Origin: JAXMEB01 sp046348545
GTDB lineage: Bacteria > Pseudomonadota > Gammaproteobacteria > Berkiellales > Berkiellaceae
Reading direction: 5' to 3'
Length of the DNA stretch: 64,000 bases
NCBI GenBank assembly: GCA_046348545.1
Contig: JAXMEB010000002.1
Location: forward strand, 310,001 to 374,000
The position numbers were made by a program, and so were the translations under genes. The notes below the pieces were generated by a model. It made no database searches and was not told where the DNA came from. It saw nothing but the letters and a program-made list of their open reading frames with translations. Shown here in pieces: positions 9,035 through 18,660 of this stretch (positions within the stretch are counted from its first letter, which is position 1; each line of letters starts with the position of its first letter).

Positions 9035-10984
9035 ATGACACTTGCCAAGCAATTAATACTGTCAGGATTGATTGTCCTATTTTGCCTTTTTATGGGCATG
9101 ATGTCATTTATGCTAAGAAACACACAGGAATTTTTGAATCAGCAACTTGCTTCGCATGCACAAGATACGGCGACAGCATTGGGCTTAACCATTACAAATT
9201 ATGTTGAACAAAAGGATATGGTCAATGCGGAACGTGCAGTCGCTGCTGTATTCGACAGAGGATATTACGAAAAAATTTTGGTGCAGTCTTTAGATGGCAT
9301 TGCTTTAATCTCTAAAGAACAAAAAGTATTGGTCAAAGGCGTGCCCAACTGGTTCATTGGATTGTTACCGCTGGTGACACCAACCGAGCAAGCCTATGTC
9401 ATGAATGAATGGCAGCGTTTTGGGACTATCACCGTACAAAGTAATCCAGGATTTGCATACGAACAAATTTGGACAACCTTTAAGCAATCTTTTATTTGGT
9501 TAATATTGATTTCAGGTGGTGCTGTTTTATTTGGTACGACTTTACTTTATTTTATTCTAAAGCCACTTCGTGCGATCACGCTGCAAGCTATACAAATTTG
9601 TAATCAGCAATTTTCCATTCTAGAGCCTCTTCCGTGGACAATCGATTTGAGAAAAGTTGTGGTCGCGATGAATACCATGTCGAGACGACTGCAACAGATT
9701 TTCGAAGATCAAGCTAAAGCATCAGAGGCATTGAGAGAGCAGGCTTTTAAAGACACAGTCACGGGATTAGGGAATCGCCGATATTTTGATAGTCAATTTC
9801 AGTATCTATTAAAAAGTGAACAACCAATTGGTGGTATTTTGATTCTAATCGAGTTAAAAGCCTTTAAGGTTTATAACGATAAGCATGGATATGAAGCGGG
9901 TGATAGATTATTGAAAAAAACCGGCGAGGTCTTGCTGAGCGCGACAGAAGGGAATGACAATGCCATTATTGCTCATATGGGCGGAGCGAGTTTTTCAGCA
10001 ATTTTACCCAATAAAACTAAAGAAATTGGCGAAGAAATTGCAGGAAAAATCTGCTCTAAATTTAACGATTTTGTGATGCAAGGATTTGCTGATCAACCCG
10101 ATGTTGGTCATGTTGGGATTGCTGTATTTAGTCCAGATTTAGAGCAAACAGATATTTTAGCGCAAGCTGATATGGCCCTCAGAAATGCTCAAGGAAAAAG
10201 CGGTAATGCATGGCATTGTTATGACAAATTGGCCCCTGAGCAGATCCACGGCGCTAGGAAATGGAATGAAATATTTCAAATGGTCATTCAGAAGCGTTCT
10301 ATCGTTTTATACTTTCAAAAGCAGCAGTTATTTCAGTCTAATGATTCTTTATATTATGAGACTTTGATGCGTATTAAGAGTGAAGATGGGACATTGATGC
10401 ATGCCGGACTATTTATGCCAATGGCAGAGCGGCTTAATCGCATGACGGATCTAGATAAACTGGTTATCGAGCAATTGGTGGCACGAATTCTTGGGGATAA
10501 AGATCGCAATCTGATTTATACCGCCAATATTTCACCAACATCTTTTGACGAAGAGAATTTCGTAAAATGGTTGTATGACAAAGTTAAATCATTAGGTAAA
10601 AAAGCTTCTCACTTGGTGATAGAGTTACCTGAATATGGTGTGATCAGCCGTATTGAAAAGATCCGTCCTATTTATATTAAGCTTTCAAGCTTAGGTGTGC
10701 TCACCTCAATCGATCACTTTGGACGTAATTTTAGTTCATTTGCTTATCTCCATAATTTAAAGTTAAACTTTCTGCGAATAGATGGTAGCTTTATAAAAGA
10801 TATTCATCAAAACACAGACAACCAGTTTTTTATCAAGTCATTGATCAAAATTGCACAGAGTTTAGATATCATCGTATTTGCAGAAGCGGTTGAAACTGAT
10901 CAAGAATTAGAGAGTCTCACTGCGCTTGGTGTTGATGGGGTGCAAGGTTATTTAGTCGGTAAGCCCCAAGAGATATCAAGTTAG
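9035..10984 (+). CDS. lapD: c-di-GMP receptor LapD (HAMP, degenerate GGDEF and EAL)
   Basis: 649 residues, with AAGGAG upstream. An N-terminal membrane helix, a periplasmic LapD/MoxY-type domain (about 30-150) including EWQRFGTITVQSNPG, a second helix (about 153-175), HAMP, GGDEF-like (about 230-390) and EAL-like (about 410-645) domains. The catalytic motifs are degenerate: GGASF replaces GGDEF and YETLMRI replaces the EAL motif, as expected for a receptor that binds c-di-GMP but does not make or cut it. It should bind LapG in the periplasm and thereby keep the adhesin on the surface. Adjacent to lapG, as in known lap loci. Confidence 0.92.
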   Translation: MTLAKQLILSGLIVLFCLFMGMMSFMLRNTQEFLNQQLASHAQDTATALGLTITNYVEQKDMVNAERAVAAVFDRGYYEKILVQSLDGIALISKEQKVLVKGVPNWFIGLLPLVTPTEQAYVMNEWQRFGTITVQSNPGFAYEQIWTTFKQSFIWLILISGGAVLFGTTLLYFILKPLRAITLQAIQICNQQFSILEPLPWTIDLRKVVVAMNTMSRRLQQIFEDQAKASEALREQAFKDTVTGLGNRRYFDSQFQYLLKSEQPIGGILILIELKAFKVYNDKHGYEAGDRLLKKTGEVLLSATEGNDNAIIAHMGGASFSAILPNKTKEIGEEIAGKICSKFNDFVMQGFADQPDVGHVGIAVFSPDLEQTDILAQADMALRNAQGKSGNAWHCYDKLAPEQIHGARKWNEIFQMVIQKRSIVLYFQKQQLFQSNDSLYYETLMRIKSEDGTLMHAGLFMPMAERLNRMTDLDKLVIEQLVARILGDKDRNLIYTANISPTSFDEENFVKWLYDKVKSLGKKASHLVIELPEYGVISRIEKIRPIYIKLSSLGVLTSIDHFGRNFSSFAYLHNLKLNFLRIDGSFIKDIHQNTDNQFFIKSLIKIAQSLDIIVFAEAVETDQELESLTALGVDGVQGYLVGKPQEISS

Positions 10985-11078
10985 TTGATAAGCTTTATTT
11001 TTGAATTCTGTCTTGCAACTCAACTCAATATATCGTACTTTTCGTCAACAAAAGCATTATGGTTAAATAGGGTTAGCA

Positions 11079-12362
11079 TTGTCGCTCACAAATCAAACCA
11101 ATCGTTCTCTTTCGCTGGTCCCATGGGTTATCTGCGGGCTAGCCGCCGTGTTCTATTGTTACGAATACCTGCTCCGCATCGCCCCTAGCGTCATGGTCCC
11201 CCAGCTGAGCGAGGCTTTTAATGCTTCGAGCGTGCTCGTGGGAGAGATCAGCGCCTTCTACTTTTACGCATACACACCCATGCAAATCGTTGTTGGGGTG
11301 ATTTTAGACAAGCATGGTCCTAGGCGTATCTTAACCTTAGCGGTTTTGGCTTGTGCTGTCGGCACGGCTGTCTTTGGCATGGCGGATACTTTTTTTATGG
11401 CTTGTGTTGGGCGATTTTTGATCGGATTTGGATCTGCCTTTGCCTTTGTCGGCGTTTTAAAATTGGCGACGATTTGGTTGCCACCGGATCGATTTGCAAT
11501 GGTATCTGGGCTCACGACGACCTTAGGGATGATAGGGGCTATTTTTGGTCAAAATATTTTAGTTCGAATGGTTCACACCATAGGTTGGGCGGATACCATT
11601 ATCTACTCAGGCTACTTCGGTTTTTTACTTTTTCCAGTCGTTTGGTTCATTGTTAGGGATGTGAATCCCAGAAATCAACATAAGGGACAGTCTTCCAGTA
11701 TTAGCTATGCTCAAGTCTTTAGAGACGTCAAAAAGGTTGTGACGAATCGTCAGATTTGGATAAATGGCTTAGTTGGTGGGCTCATTATGTTGCCTACAAC
11801 CGTCTTTGCAGAATTGTGGGGCGTACCTTTCCTAGAAGTGCAAAAAGGATTTAGTCCCAGTAAATGTGCTTTTGCCGTCTCTTTAATTTTTGCTGGTTGG
11901 GCGGTGGGTAGCCCAGTTGCTGGCTTATTATCAGATGTTTTAAAACGTCGTAAATTGCCTTTAATGATTGGTAGTTTACTTGCTTTTTTTATCATGGGAG
12001 CCATTCTGTATTTACCAGATCTCTCTGACATCGCTCTCTATTGTTTACTGTTTGGATTTGGTGTGGTCTCGAGTGTTGAGGTCATCTGCTTTGCGATCGG
12101 TCGGGAAAATGCACCTTTTGCAGTCGCTGCAACAGCGGTCGCATTTACAAACCTCATTGTCGTGGTAGCAGGTTTATTTCAGCCGCTCGTGGGTAAAATT
12201 CTTGATATGAAGTGGGCTGGGTTGATGCAGGGCACTTTGCGTGTGTATCAACTGGAAGATTATCATACAGCCTTGTTGATCCTCCCGATTAGTATTGCCT
12301 TATCCTTTGTGCTTAGTTTCTTTATCAAAGAAACTTATTGTCGACCAGTTGACATGAATTAA
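11079..12362 (+). CDS. major facilitator superfamily transporter
   Basis: 427 residues, about 12 membrane helices. The N-terminus (FYCYEYLLRIAPSVMVPQL) and the loop DKHGPRRIL after helix 2 are typical of a family that is abundant in Legionella and relatives; the substrate is unknown. The start is a TTG at 11079, the first usable codon after an in-frame stop at 11064; the next ATG would remove the first helix. It is separated from lapD by about 95 bases and followed by repeat A. Confidence 0.8.
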   Translation: MSLTNQTNRSLSLVPWVICGLAAVFYCYEYLLRIAPSVMVPQLSEAFNASSVLVGEISAFYFYAYTPMQIVVGVILDKHGPRRILTLAVLACAVGTAVFGMADTFFMACVGRFLIGFGSAFAFVGVLKLATIWLPPDRFAMVSGLTTTLGMIGAIFGQNILVRMVHTIGWADTIIYSGYFGFLLFPVVWFIVRDVNPRNQHKGQSSSISYAQVFRDVKKVVTNRQIWINGLVGGLIMLPTTVFAELWGVPFLEVQKGFSPSKCAFAVSLIFAGWAVGSPVAGLLSDVLKRRKLPLMIGSLLAFFIMGAILYLPDLSDIALYCLLFGFGVVSSVEVICFAIGRENAPFAVAATAVAFTNLIVVVAGLFQPLVGKILDMKWAGLMQGTLRVYQLEDYHTALLILPISIALSFVLSFFIKETYCRPVDMN

Positions 12363-12370
12363 AGCATATC

Positions 12371-12498
12371 GATACCCACAACAGATGAATTTTCGGGGTT
12401 GTTGCCTTCGCGATTCTCACCGCAGTCATGTACTTTGTGTACACTCCTGCGACTCGAACGCTCGGCGCCTACCCGAAAAATCATCTGTTGTGGGTATA
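12371..12498 (-). repeat. repeat A, 128-bp subtype
   Basis: A full-length copy in reverse orientation, first base mutated. Unlike the other copies, both ends carry the CCCACAACAGATGA version of the terminal repeat, so the arms are nearly perfect inverted repeats; this suggests conversion between arms. It starts 9 bases after the MFS stop codon. Confidence 0.9.
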
Positions 12499-12500
12499 TT

Positions 12501-12614
12501 GTCATCCCGCACAGCGGTCATCACACGCTGCGCACTTCGTGCGCTTATCGCTGTGCGGAATGACGTCATTCCAAAGCAACCCTGCCTTCAAAAACTCCGA
12601 ACTGAGGTGCACGT
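12501..12614 (+). repeat. repeat B, longest copy
   Basis: A hairpin-rich element: GTCATCCCGCACAGCG (12501-12516) pairs with CGCTGTGCGGAATGAC (12549-12564), with an inner hairpin GCGCAC-TTC-GTGCGC (12530-12544). A tail follows with AAAGCAACCCTGCCTTCAAA and CTCCGAACTGAGGT. The same tail recurs at 17739-17813 and 19061-19158. It sits directly against repeat A. The gap 12363-12742 holds these two repeats and a promoter candidate, no gene. Confidence 0.8.
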
Positions 12615-12703
12615 AGGATTTTGTGGGTAGGTACACTCATATGATTTCAGATTAACCATGTCCTTTTTCCGACATAAATCATCAATTTTTGATGAAACCT
12701 CCG

Positions 12704-12709
12704 TATAAT
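12704..12709 (+). promoter_or_regulatory. candidate -10 box for the exporter operon
   Basis: A perfect TATAAT 34 bases before the start of the CvaA-like gene. No convincing -35 box lies at 16-18 bases upstream, so this is tentative. Confidence 0.35.
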
Positions 12710-12742
12710 AGCCGCTACTAATTCATTGGAAAGAAATTTTGC

Positions 12743-13990
12743 ATGTCATCATCTCTTTTTCGTCAAGAAGCTATTGAGCATCAAAAGGACCGCCTGATGG
12801 GTGAAGTGTTGCTACTTCAACCCATTTCATTGATTGTGTTAACTGCCGTTGCTTTAGTCGTTGCGCTATTTATAGCCGCTTTATTAACCTGGGGCACTTA
12901 TGCACGACGAGAGATGGTGCGAGGATATCTCGTGCCTGATACGGGGATTGTTAAAATTTATGCCTCTTCACCAGGCACAGTTTCCAAGCTGTGTATTAAA
13001 GAAGGCGATCATGTGGGAGCAGGTGCTTCACTTTTGACAATTTTAGCTGAGCGCACACTAGAAGCGGGTGAAGACGTCAGTTTGCTACAAATGGATGAAT
13101 TACAGCAATCTATTTTCCAAAAGCAAAAACAAATTGAAGGGGCGAAAGCATTTTATAATCTTGAACTAGACCGATTGGATGCTCAAATTGATTCTTCTAT
13201 TGTTGAATTAAAGGAAACAGATAAGGCAATTGATATTCAGGCTGAACGATTAGCGCTCGCTGCACAACGTGTTAAGGCGCTTGAAAGTCTGAAAGCAAAA
13301 GGTCATGTTTCAGAAACAGATTATCAAAAAGTTCTTGAAGAATTATTGACTCAAAAGCAACATCAGCAAGAGCTCTATCGTAATCAAGCGGCTAAAAAAA
13401 TGAGCATTGAACAAGCGAAAAAAGAGCGCGCTCAGTTTCCGCTTCGTCATGATGAAAAATTATCTGAACTTGAAAATCAGATTGCAGAGCTCAATCGTCA
13501 AAAAATGGATGTAGAAGGGCGTCGTGTGTATGAAATACGATCGCCTATTGCGGGTAAAGTCACCTCTTTGCAGGCTCGTTTTGGTCAAATGCAAAGTCAC
13601 ACAACGCATTTGATGTCTATTATTCCGGATAATGCAGTGCTTGAAGCTGAACTGTTTGTCCCAACTCGAGCAATTGGATTTATTGAAGAAAACCAAGCCG
13701 TTCGCTTACGCTATGATGCATTTCCATATCAACGATTTGGGATCTATGAAGGTCATGTTAAATCGATTTCAAAAAATATCTTGCATCCTTCAGAATTGCA
13801 AGTGCCTTTTGAATTGCAAGAGCCCGTTTATAAAGTGATTGTGGCACTGGACTCACAACAAGTAAAGGCTTACGGCCAAGCGCTACCCCTTCAAGCGGGT
13901 ATCTTACTCGAAGCTGATATCATATTGGATAAACGTTCGTTGTTTGAATGGGTCTTGGAGCCGTTATACAGTTTGAGGGGGCGTTTCTAA
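12743..13990 (+). CDS. bacteriocin exporter membrane fusion protein, CvaA-like (HlyD family)
   Basis: 415 residues. Membrane helix near residues 30-55, biotin/lipoyl-like halves (KIYASSPGTVSKLCIKEGD and EIRSPIAGKVTSLQARFG) flanking a long coiled coil (about 110-260). The N-terminal form (SLFRQEAIEHQKDRL) matches the CvaA branch, which works with C39-peptidase ABC exporters rather than with RTX exporters. Its stop codon overlaps the next start (TAATG at 13988), so the two are translationally coupled. It would link the inner-membrane exporter to a TolC-like channel; none is encoded beside it, and lapE is a candidate. Confidence 0.85.
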   Translation: MSSSLFRQEAIEHQKDRLMGEVLLLQPISLIVLTAVALVVALFIAALLTWGTYARREMVRGYLVPDTGIVKIYASSPGTVSKLCIKEGDHVGAGASLLTILAERTLEAGEDVSLLQMDELQQSIFQKQKQIEGAKAFYNLELDRLDAQIDSSIVELKETDKAIDIQAERLALAAQRVKALESLKAKGHVSETDYQKVLEELLTQKQHQQELYRNQAAKKMSIEQAKKERAQFPLRHDEKLSELENQIAELNRQKMDVEGRRVYEIRSPIAGKVTSLQARFGQMQSHTTHLMSIIPDNAVLEAELFVPTRAIGFIEENQAVRLRYDAFPYQRFGIYEGHVKSISKNILHPSELQVPFELQEPVYKVIVALDSQQVKAYGQALPLQAGILLEADIILDKRSLFEWVLEPLYSLRGRF

Positions 13991-16131
13991 TGAAAAATGT
14001 TCTAGAATTAATTCGTTTTTCCTCTAGACGTCATTTGCCAATTATTCTGCAGACTGAAATTGCAGAATGTGCACTTGCTTGTCTTGCAATGGTGGCCGGT
14101 TACCATGGATATGAAGTTGATTTAAATACTCTAAGACGTAGCTATCCAGTCACGCTTCGGGGTACCAACTTACAAACTTTGATGCAAGTGTCTGAGAAAA
14201 TGGGCTTTGCAGGGCGACCGCTTCGGCTGGAACTACACGAGATGGACCAGCTCCAAACGCCGACTATTCTGCATTGGGATATGAATCATTTTGTGGTTTT
14301 GAAGAAAGTCACCAAAAAATTGATTACGATTCACGATCCGGCTCAAGGTTTAAGAACCTTTACCATAGAGGAAGCCTCCAAGCATTTCACCGGAATTGCA
14401 TTAGAGTTAACGCCAACCAGCGAATTTACTCCTAAGAAAGATGTTAAAAAAGTCGCTTTCAATACGTTTTGGCAGAAAATAACCGGCTTAAAACCTGCCA
14501 TGGTGCAAGTTTTTATTCTTTCGATTGTATTGCAGCTATTTAGTTTGATCTCACCTCTTTATGTTCAGATCGTCGTGGATGAAGTGGTACTTAGAAAAGA
14601 TACCCATCTCCTTTTAGTTTTAGCGCTCGGCTTTTTCATGGTCATGCTCATTGATGTGCTCACCAGCGCTTTGCGATCTTATGTGGTGATGCGATTTGGA
14701 AGTTTACTCAGTATTCAGATGGCAACTAATTTATTTCGTCACTTGATTCGCTTGCCACTCAGCTATTTTGAGAAACGTCACATTGGGGATGTGTTGTCAC
14801 GGTTTGGCTCCTTGGGTCAAATTAAGGAATTTTTAACTACAGGCATTGTACAGGTCGTTGTTGATGGCATCATGGCAATCACAACACTGTTCATGTTGTT
14901 TTTATACGGTTCTAATCTAGCGTGGATCGTCATTTTAGCGGTTGCATTGTATGGTCTTATTCGATTGGCTTGGTATCGACCCTTAAAAGCCTTGACTGAA
15001 GAAAGTATTGTAACGGGTGCAAAAGAAAGTTCCAATTTTATGGAAACCATTCGTGGCATCCAGAGTATTAAGGTTTTTGGCAAAGAGTCACAACGTCAAG
15101 TGCTTTGGCAAAATCGATATGCGGACACCATGAATACCGGCATTCGGTTGGGTAAACTCAATATTGCCTTTTCCTCGATTAATTCTGTATTGTTTGGTAT
15201 TGAGAATATTGTCATTATCTATTTAGCAGCCACCATGATTCTCAATAATCAGTTCTCAGTTGGGATGTTGTTTGCTTTCACCTCTTATAAATCAAACTTT
15301 ACCTCTAAAGCCGTCGCTTTAATTGAGAAAGGGATTGAGATCAAAATGTTAGGGCTTCACCTTGAGCGTTTAGGGGATATTGTATTAGAGCCTCAAGAAA
15401 ACCAAGGTCAGGAATTGACAGAGCAAGGCGAGCGTTTGAGAGGAGAAATTGAGCTCAAGGATGTTTGTTTTAGGTATTCTGAGAACGATCCGTGGGTTCT
15501 CAATAAGGTCAGCCTTAAGATTAATCCAGGCGAATCAGTTGCTATCATTGGTCCTTCTGGGTGTGGAAAAACGACATTGATGAAAGTCATGATGGGGCTT
15601 TTCACCGCGAATGAAGGGAAAGTTTTGATAGATGGTCAAGAATTGCGTCATTTGGGATTGAAAAATTTTCGTCAACAAGTTGCTGGTGTGATGCAAGATG
15701 ATCAGCTACTGTCGGGTTCGATCGGCGATAACATTGCTTTCTTCGATCCACAACCTGATATGGATAAAATCAAGCATTGTGCAGAGATGGCTGTGATAGC
15801 CCCTGATGTAGCGATGATGCCAATGAATTACAATACGTTGATCGGTGATATGGGAACCACGTTATCAGGTGGTCAGAAGCAGCGAGTCTTACTGGCGCGA
15901 GCACTCTACAAAGAGCCTGTGATTTTATTTTTAGATGAGGCAACCAGTCATTTAGATGTCGCATTAGAGCAAGCTGTGAACACAGCCGTACAAAAGCTCA
16001 AAGTGACACGAATTATCATTGCGCATCGTCCTGAGACAATTCGATCAGCTGATAGGATCCTTGTTTTGACTCCCATGGGGCTTTTCGAGCAACCGAAACA
16101 AGACATACCCGCTGTGGAGTCTGTGGTTTAG
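13990..16131 (+). CDS. bacteriocin ABC exporter with active C39 peptidase, CvaB-like
   Basis: 713 residues from ATG 13990; the open frame reaches back to 13948 but the overlapping ATG is the natural start. Residues 10-140 are a C39 peptidase with all catalytic residues: Gln21 and Cys27 (QTEIAECALACLAM), His100 (NHFVVL) and Asp116 (HDPA). The membrane domain spans about 165-440 and the ATPase 480-700 (Walker A GPSGCGKTT near 520, LSGGQ near 626, LFLDEATS). C39 exporters cut double-glycine leaders and secrete the mature peptide. Four peptides with such leaders lie at 19774, 23205, 30852 and 31103 and are its likely substrates. Confidence 0.92.
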   Translation: MKNVLELIRFSSRRHLPIILQTEIAECALACLAMVAGYHGYEVDLNTLRRSYPVTLRGTNLQTLMQVSEKMGFAGRPLRLELHEMDQLQTPTILHWDMNHFVVLKKVTKKLITIHDPAQGLRTFTIEEASKHFTGIALELTPTSEFTPKKDVKKVAFNTFWQKITGLKPAMVQVFILSIVLQLFSLISPLYVQIVVDEVVLRKDTHLLLVLALGFFMVMLIDVLTSALRSYVVMRFGSLLSIQMATNLFRHLIRLPLSYFEKRHIGDVLSRFGSLGQIKEFLTTGIVQVVVDGIMAITTLFMLFLYGSNLAWIVILAVALYGLIRLAWYRPLKALTEESIVTGAKESSNFMETIRGIQSIKVFGKESQRQVLWQNRYADTMNTGIRLGKLNIAFSSINSVLFGIENIVIIYLAATMILNNQFSVGMLFAFTSYKSNFTSKAVALIEKGIEIKMLGLHLERLGDIVLEPQENQGQELTEQGERLRGEIELKDVCFRYSENDPWVLNKVSLKINPGESVAIIGPSGCGKTTLMKVMMGLFTANEGKVLIDGQELRHLGLKNFRQQVAGVMQDDQLLSGSIGDNIAFFDPQPDMDKIKHCAEMAVIAPDVAMMPMNYNTLIGDMGTTLSGGQKQRVLLARALYKEPVILFLDEATSHLDVALEQAVNTAVQKLKVTRIIIAHRPETIRSADRILVLTPMGLFEQPKQDIPAVESVV

Positions 16132-16203
16132 TCATCATAGGCGTAGGCGCGCGCGTCCCTGCCTGTCTTACCGAAGCCTTGGCGTAGGTAGGCGCTCGCC
16201 TCT

Positions 16204-17649
16204 TTAGAAACGATGGGTTGGTGTTGAATTAGCGCTTAAGTTACTTTGATCGCTTGGTGCTGGCTTTGTTGTAGAATAATCCGGCAGCGATGATATACCC
16301 TTCACAGCTGAATTTTCGGGGTTGTTGCCTTCGCGATTCTCACCGCAGTCATGCACTTTGTGTACACTCCTGCGACTCGAACGCTCGGCGCCTACCCGAA
16401 AAATCATCTGTTGTGGGTATAGATGATCATTTGCACTAGGTGTGAATGAATGGGTCTGATGGTTTTGACCTCCAATGAACTGAGCTTCCCAGTCTCGATT
16501 AGCTTCTGATAGGGGTAAGCCCAACGCTTTGCAGACTTGATATTCAGAGGCCTCTTTAAGTGCTTCGAGCTTCCCGAGTGCTTGAGTCAGAAAATCAATT
16601 TTGGCTTGAATACCATTCTCTCGATATATTTCTGCAGCTTGTTTGCGAAGTGCTTCCATCATCTCGGCTGCTTTTTCTTCTGTAAAAACAGCAGTATGCT
16701 TCATGCGTAATACCATTAAAGCTTTTCCATATTCTACAGGCAACTGATGTGCTGTCATTAAAGCTGCGCCGTAACGCATGATAGCCCCAATCGTTTTATC
16801 TTTAAGTAATTCGAAGATGGCTTTCGGGCCTTTACGGATCAGCTCGATTGCGCTTTCAAATGTTGCATTAAACCAAGAGCGTAATCGTTTGAATTGTTCA
16901 ACAACCCATGACCAAATATTAGCGGTAAAATCCGAAATAGAACGGAATAATTTTGTTAGTACCGTTTTGCAAAAACTTATCATTTCGATTATTGCCGTCT
17001 TTAAACCGCTGAGCCTTTGTTTAAGAACAGACAGGGTTTGTTGCAGGTGATTAAAAATAGTTCGGCCATGTTCATACATGAAACGCCCAAACAATCCAAA
17101 TAAGCTTCCTGCAAAAGCAAAAGCACTCATACCCTCCAGCATCATGTTGCCAAGCGTGAAAGCTAAAGATAACTCAGGAAATGTGAAGCTGATGCTCATG
17201 CTACATAAAGCACCCCATACCAGAAAAGGAGCATATCGATTCACGACTTGTCCAAAAGGGCCCGATACAATTTTCGTAAAATACAGATTATCAACCGTTA
17301 CGTCCGGGTAAGACGGTGGTTCGCGAAATAAGGCTAACAAAGGTGCGGCGACAAAAGAAATTAGCTTCGTTGTGATAGCGGCTAGGTTCGCGAATGGTTT
17401 TTGAATATAGAATTCGACAATTTCGACCAACGGTATAAAAGCAAATTGAAATGCCCTCCTAGCGGCATCACTTCGAATGATCGGCTTATTGAGGGGTCTT
17501 TTTGTGAGAAATTCAAAAGGGCTTAAGAAGCCGCGAGGAATAGCGCCCACAAGGCTTGCAGTTGCATCATATGCAAAGCGGTAGAGGAAGCTTGACCATT
17601 GAGAAACACGTTGTCTGTAAGAAGGGAGTGTAATTTTCGTAGTGTGCAT
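16204..17649 (-). CDS. uncharacterised membrane protein with repeat A inserted in frame
   Basis: 481 residues from ATG 17649, preceded by AGAGG at good spacing; an upstream TTG (17688) is less likely. I do not recognise the family. Two or three hydrophobic segments lie at about 85-105 and 140-200 (VWGALCSMSISF, GMSAFAFAGSLFGLFG), followed by a helical, basic, probably cytosolic region to about 400. Residues 410-452 are encoded by a complete 128-bp repeat A, read as YPQQMIFRVGAERS and ending AVKGI, and the frame continues 29 residues beyond it in a Ser/Thr/Pro-rich tail. It is convergent with the exporter operon. The build resembles membrane-active effectors, but no function can be assigned. 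Confidence 0.65.
   Translation of the reverse strand: MHTTKITLPSYRQRVSQWSSFLYRFAYDATASLVGAIPRGFLSPFEFLTKRPLNKPIIRSDAARRAFQFAFIPLVEIVEFYIQKPFANLAAITTKLISFVAAPLLALFREPPSYPDVTVDNLYFTKIVSGPFGQVVNRYAPFLVWGALCSMSISFTFPELSLAFTLGNMMLEGMSAFAFAGSLFGLFGRFMYEHGRTIFNHLQQTLSVLKQRLSGLKTAIIEMISFCKTVLTKLFRSISDFTANIWSWVVEQFKRLRSWFNATFESAIELIRKGPKAIFELLKDKTIGAIMRYGAALMTAHQLPVEYGKALMVLRMKHTAVFTEEKAAEMMEALRKQAAEIYRENGIQAKIDFLTQALGKLEALKEASEYQVCKALGLPLSEANRDWEAQFIGGQNHQTHSFTPSANDHLYPQQMIFRVGAERSSRRSVHKVHDCGENREGNNPENSAVKGISSLPDYSTTKPAPSDQSNLSANSTPTHRF
16294..16421 (-). repeat. repeat A, 128-bp subtype, inside a coding sequence
   Basis: Complete copy, reverse orientation, TATACCC at 16294 and GGGTATA ending 16421. 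Read on the minus strand it is free of stop codons in the frame of the host gene and contributes about 42 residues near its C-terminus. Confidence 0.9.
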
Positions 17650-17738
17650 GTTGCCAAACCTCTTTTTGCAACTGTCCTGGAAAGGCAAGTACCGTATCTT
17701 ACTCAGTAAGTGGCGTCAAGCCATATATGCCTGCCAAA

Positions 17739-17813
17739 ACCTCAGTTCGGAGTTTTTGAAGGCAGGGTTGCTTTGTAATGACGATATATCGCAAAAAACC
17801 CCGAACTGAGGTT
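17739..17813. repeat. repeat B-derived hairpin
   Basis: AACCTCAGTTCGG (17739-17751) and CCGAACTGAGGTT (17801-17813) are a perfect 13-base inverted repeat. Inside it is the repeat B tail in reverse (TTTGAAGGCAGGGTTGCTTT). It lies between two minus-strand genes and includes the stop codon of the PAP2 gene. It may work as a transcript-end hairpin. Confidence 0.8.
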
Positions 17814-18609
17814 AAGTGAACTTGAAAAAAGCAGCTGGCATTCTAAGCACGCGCTTGCTGCCTGCCACCCAAAAAGCAATGAAAAACCACATTAAAAAAA
17901 GCATGATGGATTTAGGGAGTTCTAAAGGAATCATGTCAAATCCCTTGAAAATAAGAATGCTCACAAAAATAGTCAGGATAGCTGCACCAATCTCTTTTAA
18001 TTTTCCAGTGGTCATGTTTTGTCTATTGGCGGCATAGAGTCCACCGACTGTAAATCCAATAAGTGCACCTAAGCCTTGATAGATATGAATTTTACGACCT
18101 ATTTCAGGCGTGATCAGGATAAAAAAGAGAGCAGCAAGTGATAACCAAAGCCCATTTAACATATATTTATTTTTAAAGGGTTCAAATAAATTGATGACGT
18201 GAAAGATGGTCAGTGTAACTGCTCCGAAGCAAACGGCACCGACAATGTCTAGTGGGTAGTGATATCCTCGGTGTACCAGACCAAATCCCGTAAAGGAAAG
18301 CAGAACAAAGATGAGCGCCATGAGATATCGGTTTTTGGAGTCAAAAGCGAGCCAGCCCCAAAATACAAAAGCACTATGCATATGGCCACTTGGGAAAGCC
18401 CACCCTTCTAGACCAGACGCAGGGGGCAATGGGATTTGCCAATGGGCTTTCAGAAAGGTGTTATAGACCATGGTGAAAAGCAAGAGCATGAGGGCTTTCG
18501 CAAATATGGCTTCGTTAATCAATAAATAACCAATAATCACAATCAAAATCATCGTGAAAGGTTGATCGATTGTTAATCCTATCGTTGTCGCTATTTCTTC
18601 AAGCAGCAT
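17812..18609 (-). CDS. PAP2-family membrane phosphatase
   Basis: 265 residues, seven or eight hydrophobic helices. Two of the three phosphatase motifs are seen: AFPSGHMHSAF (motif 2) and VHRGYHYPLDIVGA (motif 3, catalytic His and Asp), with a weaker first motif (LKAHWQIPLPP). Such proteins remove phosphate from lipid-linked or lipid phosphates such as undecaprenyl diphosphate or phosphatidate. The stop codon TAA (17812-17814) lies in the edge of the repeat B hairpin, so the C-terminus may have been set by that insertion. The substrate is not known. Confidence 0.8.
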   Translation of the reverse strand: MLLEEIATTIGLTIDQPFTMILIVIIGYLLINEAIFAKALMLLLFTMVYNTFLKAHWQIPLPPASGLEGWAFPSGHMHSAFVFWGWLAFDSKNRYLMALIFVLLSFTGFGLVHRGYHYPLDIVGAVCFGAVTLTIFHVINLFEPFKNKYMLNGLWLSLAALFFILITPEIGRKIHIYQGLGALIGFTVGGLYAANRQNMTTGKLKEIGAAILTIFVSILIFKGFDMIPLELPKSIMLFLMWFFIAFWVAGSKRVLRMPAAFFKFT

Positions 18610-18660
18610 GATTTAATCTCCAGCTCATTGCTGAGTCACTGTTGCGATCTTTAAGCCAAG

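Noticed and set aside
12385..12630. Two overlapping ORFs of 62-81 codons reading RGCCLRDSHRSHVLCVHS
   Set aside because: They lie entirely in repeats A and B; the same peptides appear wherever repeat A occurs, so they reflect the stop-free frame of the element, not genes.
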